Of a DNA stretch of 64,000 nucleotides, positions 52,016 through 61,000 are shown one piece after another (positions within the stretch are counted from its first letter, which is position 1; every line of letters starts with the position of its first letter). The notes below the pieces were generated by a model. It worked only from the letters and a program-made list of their open reading frames with translations. It did no database searches and was not told the DNA's origin. A program made the position numbers and the translations under genes. Source of the stretch: Candidatus Omnitrophota bacterium (GTDB lineage Bacteria > Omnitrophota > Gorgyraeia > Zapsychrales > Zapsychraceae); the NCBI GenBank assembly GCA_020632495.1, contig JACKFL010000006.1:434001-498000 (forward strand), given 5' to 3'.

Positions 52016-52626
52016 TGAAGGTCAAGATTTGCGGCATCACGAACCACGAGGATGCCCAGAAAGCAATGTACTACGGCGCCTATGCCGCCGGATTTATTTT
52101 TCATAAGAAAAGCCCGCGCTATGTCAGTCCGAGCAAGGCGCGCAAACTGATCGAGGGGCTGCCGCCCTTTATCGTGCCGGTGGGCGTGTTCGTGGATCTG
52201 AAGGAAAAGGCGGTGCGCGATATCTGCCAGTTCACCCGGATCCGCACCGTGCAGTTTCACGGAGAGGAAACGCCGCTGTACTGCAAACGCTTTGCCGATT
52301 ACAAGATTATCAAGGCCTTCCGTGTCAACGACATGTTCGACCCGGTCGGCGTCCGCAAGTACAAGGTCGACGCCTACCTGTTCGACACCTTCCAGGAGAA
52401 CGTGATCGGAGGTACGGGCAAGACCTTTAATTGGGAAGTCCTCAAGGGCCACAAGTTCGAGAAGCCCGTCATCCTCTCCGGCGGTCTCACCGCGGAGAAT
52501 GTGGCCGAAGCCATCGGTTCGGTCAATCCCTACGCGGTCGACGTCTCCAGCGGGGTGGAAAAATCCCCCGGAATCAAAGACCCCCGCAAGATCCGTGAAT
52601 TCATGCAGGCGGCCCTGGTCTCATAG
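52012..52626 (+). CDS. trpF: Phosphoribosylanthranilate isomerase
   Basis: 204 residues, a TIM barrel. VKICGITNHEDAQKA at residues 3-17 has the general-base Cys, VQFHGEETPLYC near 81-92, and VILSGGLTAENVAEAI then VDVSSGVEKSPGIKD near the C-terminus carry the phosphate site and general acid. It follows trpC with a four-base overlap. trpB and trpA, which usually follow, are absent. A 177-base gap with no visible T-run terminator separates it from the convergent minus-strand gene. Confidence 0.95.
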   Translation: MMKVKICGITNHEDAQKAMYYGAYAAGFIFHKKSPRYVSPSKARKLIEGLPPFIVPVGVFVDLKEKAVRDICQFTRIRTVQFHGEETPLYCKRFADYKIIKAFRVNDMFDPVGVRKYKVDAYLFDTFQENVIGGTGKTFNWEVLKGHKFEKPVILSGGLTAENVAEAIGSVNPYAVDVSSGVEKSPGIKDPRKIREFMQAALVS

Positions 52627-52803
52627 CAACTGTCCACATACGTTAATAAGGCCCCTTATCCGATCGAAGCGCGGCCTCCTGTCTGTTGATGCTCGGCGAC
52701 AGGCTCGCTTGAGGTCTCCATGACGATGGGGTCCGGTAGATCCGCGGTATTATGCAATTCGAGATTCATTTTCTATAGGATTTGCGATCGTATTAAATTC
52801 TGT

Positions 52804-54387
52804 CTACTGAAGATTTCCTATTGAAGATTGAAGGTGCTTTTTCGCCCGCGGATCATGTGGATCGAGTAGCAGGGCCTGAAGAAAATATTTCCGGGCCAAA
52901 TCAAGCTCGTTGAGACGCATATAGAGTTCGGCGAGATTGCTGCAGGTGGTTGACGTCGGGGTCACAGTCAGGGATTTATGATAGTAGTCCTCAGCGCGTC
53001 GATAATCCCTTTTGAACCAATAGGCATTTCCGATCCAGTCATAAACTTGAGCAGGATTATAGGAAGACGTATCAAGGATTTCTCGGTAATACGCCACCGC
53101 CCGATCAAAATCTTTCGGCGTAGCTTTATAAACGTAATAGTCCCCCAGAGTACGCAGCGCCATCATATTATGGGGAGTCACGCTCAACCAGTATCGCGCG
53201 TAGCCAATCTCGGTGCGCGAGATAGCAAGCGTGTATTTTGATTGTATCAGGCACCAACATAATAGAACGATAAATGCAGTTTTTCCGGCGTGTGCCAGCG
53301 CTGTCGGCCTGAGTTCTAACAGAAGTATAGTCAGCAGAAGGTAAAAAGCCATGCTGGATAAGTAGAACCAGTGATGTTCTATAACGATACCAAATTCATG
53401 ATGCCCCAGCGATCCTGGTAGCAGGATGATGAAATCTATACAGAACCACAGTAAAAGAAAGGATTTCAGACTTCGTCCCCAATGCCGCACCACTACATAC
53501 GCGATACCAGCGATGCTGACGAACAGCAACAGATTCCATCCCGCAATTTGGTGCTGTATAGGGCGCAGCTCGTTCAGATATACAATATTGTGGGGATAGA
53601 ATAGGTTTGAAATGTACCAACTGATGAGTTTGCCGAGAGTGGCGAACCACACCGGTACGGTTAAGCCGAGTTCCTTGAAGTAGGTCAGACTATTTCCGCT
53701 GGAGCTGACAAAAAAACACCAGGCTGCAAAGTAGACCAACGAAATAATCCCAAAGGGTAGTGACCGTAAAACAGATTTTCTGCATGAGAATTTGCGCTTC
53801 AGCCAGAAATAAAGGAACAAAACCCCAGGAAACAGCATGCCGTTGTCGTAGGTCATCAGTCCCAATATGTACGAAACACAAGCCGTCATGGTTCCCAATT
53901 TTGGGGATCGTTCCTGAAGGCTTTCATCACAAACCAGATGGAATGTGAGTAGAATGAACAAGCCGTATACCAATAGGAAAATATTGCTGACCGCTACAAG
54001 CATGTCCGCATTCATCGGGTGTACTACAAACAGCAGGGCTGCGGCACCCGTCGCAGGGTGATTCCCAGCAAGCTTTCTGTAGAGAGAATAGAGTAGCCAG
54101 GCGTTACCAAAAAATAAAAGGAGAATTAGGAACCGCTGGGCTGCCACATTACCTGCGAAGGTTTCGAAGAGGCTGATATTCGTCCAGTAATATAAAGGGA
54201 TGTAGTGATGGCCGTGGGGACTGATAAAGAAGTCTGTGGCAGATTGAAATCTGGCTTTGTGTGTCCCGAGTAGAAATTCATGGTCATCGGCGATGTATTC
54301 ATTATGCAAGTGGCCACCGTAAAGTGCGAATATAACGCCGAAAAGCAATAGTGGCCAAAACCAGGCTGTTTGGATGAGTTTGTTCAA
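52804..54387 (-). CDS. Polytopic GT-C-like membrane protein with C-terminal TPR repeats
   Basis: 527 residues from TTG (complement of 54385-54387) with AAGGAAG a few bases upstream. About ten to eleven hydrophobic segments fill residues 8-400. The first periplasmic loop has NEYIADDHEFLLG, an Asp-Asp pair as in GT-C glycosyltransferases. The C-terminal part (about 405-520) holds three TPR units. The layout resembles TMTC-type or other O-glycosyltransferases that use lipid-linked sugar, so protein or polysaccharide glycosylation is a guess. It is the only minus-strand gene and appears clearly more AT-rich than its neighbours, suggesting transfer. Confidence 0.75.
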   Translation of the reverse strand: MNKLIQTAWFWPLLLFGVIFALYGGHLHNEYIADDHEFLLGTHKARFQSATDFFISPHGHHYIPLYYWTNISLFETFAGNVAAQRFLILLLFFGNAWLLYSLYRKLAGNHPATGAAALLFVVHPMNADMLVAVSNIFLLVYGLFILLTFHLVCDESLQERSPKLGTMTACVSYILGLMTYDNGMLFPGVLFLYFWLKRKFSCRKSVLRSLPFGIISLVYFAAWCFFVSSSGNSLTYFKELGLTVPVWFATLGKLISWYISNLFYPHNIVYLNELRPIQHQIAGWNLLLFVSIAGIAYVVVRHWGRSLKSFLLLWFCIDFIILLPGSLGHHEFGIVIEHHWFYLSSMAFYLLLTILLLELRPTALAHAGKTAFIVLLCWCLIQSKYTLAISRTEIGYARYWLSVTPHNMMALRTLGDYYVYKATPKDFDRAVAYYREILDTSSYNPAQVYDWIGNAYWFKRDYRRAEDYYHKSLTVTPTSTTCSNLAELYMRLNELDLARKYFLQALLLDPHDPRAKKHLQSSIGNLQ

Positions 54388-54438
54388 TAGGGACTTCCTT
54401 TTAGGCTGAACTGCCCGGCGGTCAATGGCTATTCTGAC

Positions 54439-54467
54439 ATACTAGCATAAATAACTGACATTGTGAG
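54439..54467 (-). promoter_or_regulatory. Putative promoter of the minus-strand GT-C/TPR gene
   Basis: Read on the minus strand: CTCACA (complement of 54462-54467), 17-base spacer, TAGTAT (complement of 54439-54444) with TGC directly before it. Each hexamer matches four of six. It would start transcription near 54432, about 45 bases ahead of the TTG start. Confidence 0.4.
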
Positions 54468-54676
54468 GTTTCTGAAATATATTTAGTGACGTCGGCCGAT
54501 CGAGATCAATTGTCCTGCTAGCGCCTCAAGGGGGGCCGATAGGTCCCCGCCTGAAAAATATTATCGAGAAGGCTGCCCCGTCCGGACCCAACCTACGAAA
54601 ATATCCTATCCCGGACACACCCGGACATAAACTTGTTTGTGGTTCAAAAGTCTTTATTTAACAATAGATTATGTCT
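54468..54676. other. Non-coding spacer between the divergent promoter and the RNA gene
   Basis: About 210 bases without a credible ORF. It contains a GGGG/CCCC hairpin (about 54530-54546) without a T-run. It also has several copies of the short word CCCGGAC or its relatives (about 54581-54626) that recur in the RNA gene terminator. No promoter, tRNA or repeat array is evident. Its function is unknown. Confidence 0.5.
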
Positions 54677-54705
54677 TTGTGGCTGGCCGGGGCGTGTGGT
54701 ATCCT
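54677..54705 (+). promoter_or_regulatory. Putative promoter of the structured RNA
   Basis: TTGTGG (54677-54682), 17-base spacer, TATCCT (54700-54705) with TGG directly before the -10, an extended -10. The expected start, about seven bases downstream (54711-54713), coincides with the first base of the 12-bp closing helix at 54712. The hexamers alone are modest; the position is the main support. Confidence 0.5.
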
Positions 54706-54711
54706 TAAAAA

Positions 54712-54986
54712 AGCCGATAAAGGTAAACCCGGGGAAACCCGGGGACTCCCGGATTTATGAGGTCCGGGACCAAGGGCATGCCTGGACTCTTGGACAAAAC
54801 CACAGACCTAAGGTGTTTGCGACCACAAGGCCCGATCAGGCCGAAGGCCGGGGCAAAACAGACTGGTAGAGAGGTCAAGGACGCGATGGTGGCTGGGTTG
54901 CCGAAGTGCGGTGAGGGAGACATCCTCGCCTTTATCGGCTATTTTTCCCCCTTTTCGGGTATTTTCCCGGACCGGGGATTTTTTTT
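54712..54986 (+). ncRNA. Candidate stand-alone structured RNA, unidentified family
   Basis: A perfect 12-bp helix joins 54712-54723 to 54929-54940 and encloses about 205 bases with several local hairpins. These are CCCGGG-GAAA-CCCGGG (54728-54743), a perfect 7-bp stem (54747-54753 with 54763-54769), CCAAG/CTTGG (54770-54774 with 54789-54793), GGCC-GAA-GGCC (54839-54849), GACCT/AGGTC (54805-54809 with 54872-54876), and a stem at 54912-54928. An intrinsic terminator follows at once. The first hairpin and the later segment GGCTGGGTTGCCGA (54891-54904) faintly recall the c-di-GMP-I aptamer, but its central receptor is missing. Hallmarks of RNase P RNA, tmRNA and SRP RNA were not found. The downstream gene has its own promoter, so this is probably an independent RNA. 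Confidence 0.6.
54946..54986 (+). terminator. Intrinsic terminator of the structured RNA
   Basis: Outer stem TCCCC/GGGGA (54946-54950 with 54974-54978) and inner stem CGGG/CCCG (54956-54959 with 54966-54969), separated by an internal loop, are followed by eight consecutive T (54979-54986). It starts five bases after the RNA's closing helix. Confidence 0.75.
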
Positions 54987-55003
54987 AGGCAGCCACATTT
55001 TAT

Positions 55004-55032
55004 TTGCCAATGGTATCTATATCAATTATACT
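55004..55032 (+). promoter_or_regulatory. Promoter of the 2154-residue protein gene
   Basis: TTGCCA (55004-55009), 17-base spacer, TATACT (55027-55032), each five of six to consensus, in an AT-rich stretch. It lies after the RNA terminator and about 50 bases before ATG 55082. Predicted start near 55039. No strong Shine-Dalgarno precedes the ATG. Confidence 0.65.
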
Positions 55033-55081
55033 AATTTTATCCAATTCCCCACCGTAACCGCTCTTAAATCCCCTTAAAACC

Positions 55082-58000
55082 ATGTTTAGAAAATTTCACC
55101 ATCGGCGCGTCCGTGCATGCGCCGTTTATTTTATTTGGTTCCTGACCCTGAGTTTGGTACCGGGCCCAGTGGCGGCTTCCGTACCGGCCGATGAGCTGTT
55201 GCCTATGCCCGGACCCGGAGTTATGGTTGATCGCAGCTCTTCGTACGCGCCGGCCATGATGAAGGGTGTTACGTTTCATCCGGACCGGCCGTTTCACTTT
55301 GATTTCGTCATCGACAAAGGAGAATCCGCCGCTCAGGAGGAGTCGTTCCGTAATGAATCTATGCGGCTGGTCCGCTATTTCCTGGCCTCACTGACCGTCC
55401 CGGAACAGGACCTGTGGGTCAATCTCTCACCCGAGGAAGCGGATCGTACCATCCCGGCCGAATTCGCGCAGACCGATATGGGGCGCGACCTTCTTTTGCA
55501 GGACTATCTGCTCAAACAGTTCACCGCCTCATTGATGTACCCCGATAAGGAAACCGGACAGGATTTCTGGCGGCGCGTGCACCGCCGTGCGCAACAATTG
55601 TTCGGGACGTCCGATGTACCGGTCAACACCTTCAACAAGGTGTGGATCGTGCCGAAGGCCGCAGTCGTCTATCAAAACGGCAACTCAGCCTATGTGGTGG
55701 AAAGCACTTTAAAGGTCATGATGGAAGAGGACTATCAAGCCGCCGCCGCACGGCAGCCTTCGCCGCCGTTGACCGCGGACCGCTTTGCCGATGAGATTGT
55801 CCGCGATGTGCTGATCCCGGAGATCGAATATGAGGTGAATCACGGCAAACAGTTCGCCCGCCTGCGGCAAATCTATCATGCGTTGATCCTGGCGACATGG
55901 TACAAGGAGAATATCCGCGCGTCGTTTGTCAACGAGATGTATTCCAACCGCAATAAAATCGCCGGGATTGATATCAGTGACAAGGACTCGAAGGAAGAGA
56001 TTTATGCGGCTTATCTGGCCGCCTTCCGCCGCGGAGTCTACAACCTGATCCGGGAAGACTACGATCCCTACAGCCGGCGCATGATCCCCCGCAACTATTT
56101 CTCCGGCGGAATGAACATTAAACCCGTGGTGACCGTCACTGAATCGGCCGCCGCCCTGCCGCAGGGGGGGGATCTGGCCCTGCTCGCGGTGAAACTGGAC
56201 CCCATGAACAACGGCCGGATCGTAAATGTTAGCGAAGCCGCTTTGGATCAGGCGCTGTTGACCGAACAGCTGGATCCGGACGAACGCCGCCGCTACATTC
56301 GGTCTTTAATTAACCGGCGGATTACGCGCCCGGAACCCGAGGACTTGGAGGGCATCGGTCCCCAGGAAATCGCCTTGGCCGCCCGCGGCCTCACGGCACC
56401 GGTCAATCCCATCGCTGACTACACGCGGCTGCACGAATTGGCTCTTCCGTTGCTGAAGGCCAAGCTCAACGCGGTGCTGCGCCGGCATTCTGCCGAGCAA
56501 CCCACATATGTGATCCTCGCACGGGACGGCGATATGCTTTACGACATGCTCAGGCTCATGGAACCGAACGCGGCCGCCCAAGGCCGGATCAAGCTGATCA
56601 ACATCAGCCTGCGGCAAAGCGAGCGGATTCTCGATCCCGCCAGCCCGTTCTTTGACGCCGAACAAGCCGCTTCCATGCAGGCCTTTTTGCGCCAGGAAGG
56701 TGTGGGGGCGGATGATTTGCAGTCGGGGAAATTTGTCTTTATCGACAGCGCCTACAAAGGGTCCATCTTTGATACCATCCTGCGTCTTAATAATCTCAAG
56801 CGGGAGGATGTATCGGGTCGTGTAACCGGTTACCTTGTGTTTCGAGACGATGCGCGGTCCGCTTACACCGAAATGCCCGACATTTCCCCGAATGAAGCGG
56901 TGAACGCGCTGAGTGGTCTGGCGGCGGTCTTCGATCGCAGCCTGCAGGATCTGATGCCCGTATTCGTCAAAGAACAATGGGCGTCGTTGAATCCCCAACG
57001 GCGGTTGAATTTTATGCTGGCGCTCTACCTGCAGGTGCAACCGAAGTTCCTGCGGAATGCCAACGCGGTTGAGTATATCGATGGCCGCTGGTATTCCCTG
57101 AACAGGGCCTACGAAAGTTATTTTCAGGATTTGGAACCTCTGGACGAACTGACCTTTCATAATCCGCATCAGATGGATCCGGTAGCCGCGCTGCAGTTGC
57201 AGGCGATGACCGCCGGATATTTCCGTGAACAACAGCCGGGTGACGCTGCGGTCCTGGTCCATGAAGGTGGGCGGATCAGTTTCGATGGACCATATCTGGT
57301 GCCGGCGTTTCCGTTCTACGCGATGCGTCACGGCGAGACGCCGGCCAATGCCCGCAATATATTTCAAGGTTCCACCGACGATCCGAAGTTGAATTATCTG
57401 TCCCCGAAGGGTCTGGAAGACGCCCGGGTGGGAGCGCAAACGCTGTACGATCAAATCGCCCCGCTACTTAGACGCGGGAAAAAGGTCTTGGTGCTGACCA
57501 GCGGACTCACCCGGACCAAGCAAAGCCTGCAACCTTTTCTGGACTTGATCGCGGCCAAGATCGCCGCCGGCGAGTTACCGGAGGACATCCGGTTGGAAGT
57601 CCGGGCGGATCCTGATCTGAATGAAATCAATTTCGGATCATTGAGCAATACCGATCCCGCGGATTACACCGCTGAACAAGCGGCGTTTGAACAGGCGTAC
57701 CGCCGCGGCAAGAACGCGACGCTGCCTGCGCCTGGAGGCGAAAGTTATCTGGATCTCATCGAACGCGGCCGCATCTGGTTGGAGGGGATGAACAGCCGCT
57801 ATGCCGACGGGGAGACGGCGGTGGTGGTTTTCGGGCATGGTACGTTTCTCTCCACTTTGCAAATTCTGACCGGCATCAAGGATATGACTGATGCGACCGG
57901 ATATATCGACTGGATCAGCAACCGTCCGCGTAACGGAGAGGTCGTGACTTTCCGGCCCGATCAGGCGATTCTGACGGAGGCCCCCGGCCGGGATGGAGTG

Positions 58001-61000
58001 GAGACGCTCACCGTCCCGCGCTTTGACGGCGCTTACGCGGAAATCGGTCGTTTCTTTGTGTACTACCGTTCCGCCTTGCCGGCCGCGCTCACCGGCGGCC
58101 AAACATCGTCCCGCTGGGCGGATGAGGAAACGGTAGCGGCAGCCCGGTCGCGCGGCAAAGAAGTGATTTCATTGGCCGATTACTCTCGTTTTCGCAACCG
58201 GCCCGTGTACGAATCCGCCGATGCGGATGAAGAGCCGGTGCGAGTCTGGGATCACACTCAGGCCGCAGTCGCAGCGCTGCAGAGCGTTGATCTCAAGGAT
58301 AAGACGGTAGTGGATTTGGGGGCCGGAGACGGGATTTTATCGGTGGTGTCCCTGCGTCTGGGGGCCCGCAAGGTCGTCGCCGTCGACGGCATGAACACCG
58401 CGGGATTGATCGAGATGAATATGGGGGAGAATGAGCCGGGCTTCGGCGACTACACCGGCCGGACCGAGTTCCGGCAGGCCCAGCTTTCGGATTTGCCTGT
58501 GCCGGGGATACCCAAGATGAATTGGCGGATGCTGGAAACCGCCGATGTTGTGGTCATGAATCTTCCGACGAGCCTGCGTGACAGTATATTGACCGGTCTC
58601 GCCGACATCAAGTCCGGTATCGATTTAAGCCTGGTGCAGACGCTGGTCCTGGCCGGCAGCTTTGAGGATGACCCGGCCGGGGAGTGGGATACCGCCGGTC
58701 ACCGTACGCTGCTGGAGGCCTTGGGTTTTCGCCTGACGCGAAAAATACGCATTCCACGGGACGACACCTTCGTGACGGCATTCGTCTTGGAACGTGATCC
58801 GCGGCGCAAGGATCGTCTCAACGGACCCAAACGGACACAAACGTTGACATACGACCGGCGGCACGAAGCCACAGAGACGTACCTTAATGAGGTGATGCAA
58901 TTGGAATTCGGTCGCACGCAGCAGAGCTTTACCCGGTTTGTCGAGGTCGGACTCGGCGGTCAGTCTGCCGGACGGTGGGCCCCGACATTTGCCAATTGGT
59001 TTCATCGTTTGAACAAACTGCGCGGCCGCCATCCCGCGGTGCCCGCGATTCATTTGCTGGGCATCGACCAGGAACCGAATATCGTGGACAACGTCAGCAC
59101 GTATTACCGTAATCGTCTGCTCCGGCGTCCGCGTCCTGACGTTTCCGTCGACTTCGAGGTGGGGGATTTCCATACCTTGGCCGCTAAGGAACCCGGTTCC
59201 GCGGATGTGGTGCGGGTGATGAACGTCTTCACGCATTACTCGGAAATTGAAGACCAACAGGAATTTTTCGGGGCCGTAACCCGGGTGCTGCGCGAGGGCG
59301 GTCTCTTTTTGCGGGGTGATAACGGGTTGGCGACCCTGTGGAAGAAACAGAACGGCGTGCTGGTCCCGCAATCCTTTCTCGTCGAACCGGTCTATTTGTT
59401 AAAGGATATCGGCCCGCATGACATCCGGCAGATCCCGGCGGCGGAGCTCTACGCTAATAACCCCGAGACACGGCAGCGGTTGGAGGCGATCCGAACGGCA
59501 CTCAACAATGCCTCTGATTTGGCCAGTGCCCACGGCCGCGCTCTTGACTTAAGGGCCTTGTTTACCGATGAACAATCGAGCCGATTCCATAAGTTTGTGG
59601 CCCATTTCCGCGCGCAGTTGCCGGAGAACCTGGAATCCAGACTGACCGTGGGAACCGGCGGCTTGATCGTTGTTCCGTTGACGGTTGAAAGCGACCAGGC
59701 CATGGATGCGGAACCGGGTTCGGCTGAACATGATGAACTGATTCAGGAATCACGAATCAACGCCGCATCGGTTTATTCCTACGAGGACCGTTTGGACGGT
59801 ATTGATGAGTACCTCGAATTAAACGTCACGGACAATCCGCATGCCCTCGGCGGTCACATAGTGGTGATCGGTTTCGGCAACAAAACCGAACAGGTGACGG
59901 CCGTGGCCGAGCGTTATCCCGCCGCGAAGGTGATGGGGATCGAATTTGACAGTAACAATGTTGCCGAGGTCGAGGCGCAAATCAAAGCGCATGTCCCGGA
60001 TCATGTGGCTCAGCGCATCCGGTTATTCCAGGCCGACGCGCGCGATCTTCAGGCCTTGTTGCCGGACGACAGCGTGACGATGGTGATCTATCCCAAATCG
60101 CTCGACTTTTTCGAACTGGCCAACTCGCGCAACGGCGGACGCAACGCCCAGGCCCTGCTGCGAAAGCTCCTCAATGAGGCCCGCCGGGTCCTGGTCCCGG
60201 GCGGGATTTTTGTCGCGACCGGTAAACCTTTGACCATAACCCATGCGTTCCTGAGCAGCGGCGGATTTCGCGACGTGACGATCGACGCGTTTGACGAAGA
60301 AGCGGTTATGGCGATCAAAGACACGGATGAAGCGATGGTCGCCGACGGCACCGGGCCGCCCGTCAACGACTTTGGATTGGAGGAGGCAACCATGCTGCTG
60401 GAACTCAGGCTCGGCGCCGGCATCGGTAATCTGGAAGCCGATCTCAGGCGCGTTTACGGAGCCCTGTCTCATACCGATTTTAACGCGGACGAGGCGGCGC
60501 ATGTCATCGACCTGATTATGGCTGCCGACGGTCCGCTGACCGGATCACATATCCCCACGGTGATGACGGCGCTGGACACGCTCAACTTTTTATCGGTGAA
60601 TCCGGGCACGACGTATAGGCAAAAGATACGCATCTTCGATGTCATTCAAATCGCCGCCATAAATCCGGCCCTCAATGTAGTCGGCATCCTCCGGTCCCGG
60701 GTGCAGGCCATTCGCCGCAATGTCCGCGGGTATTTCCGCGATCACATCGATGATATCCTCGCAGGCGCGCGCAGCGGACGGTTCGATTATGAAACCCTGG
60801 AATTCTTGGCCGACGAGTACTTCCGCAGCGTCCGCGACTACATACGGTTTGTCTGGCAACAGGAAGGGCTTGGTCAGACCGCCGCCACCGGGCGCGGTCC
60901 CATCGCCAGCGAGCGCCTCGACCGGCAGCGGATTCTATCCACCTTCGAAGCGATGCTGGACAACGGACGGCTCACCGGGGAAGAGACGGACGAGCTGATC

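Noticed and set aside
52627..52803. Terminator or trp-type attenuator after trpF
   Set aside because: A CCTGTC/GACAGG inverted repeat exists, but no T-run follows on either strand and there is no Trp-rich leader.
54712..54940. c-di-GMP-I (GEMM) riboswitch controlling the giant gene
   Set aside because: The 5' GGTAAA plus GAAA-capped hairpin and the GGCTGGGTTGCCGA segment are suggestive. But the GCAAAGCC receptor block is missing, about 150 extra bases intervene, and the giant gene has its own promoter after the terminator.
54712..54986. RNase P RNA, tmRNA or SRP RNA
   Set aside because: No GAGGAAAGUCC or ACAGAA elements of RNase P, no tag reading frame or tRNA-like CCA end of tmRNA, and no GGAAGCAGC-type SRP loop could be found on either strand.
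54633..55077. Short + strand ORFs of 78 and 106 codons starting at 54633 and 54757
   Set aside because: They run through the candidate RNA's hairpins and its terminator, lack Shine-Dalgarno sequences, and resemble no protein.
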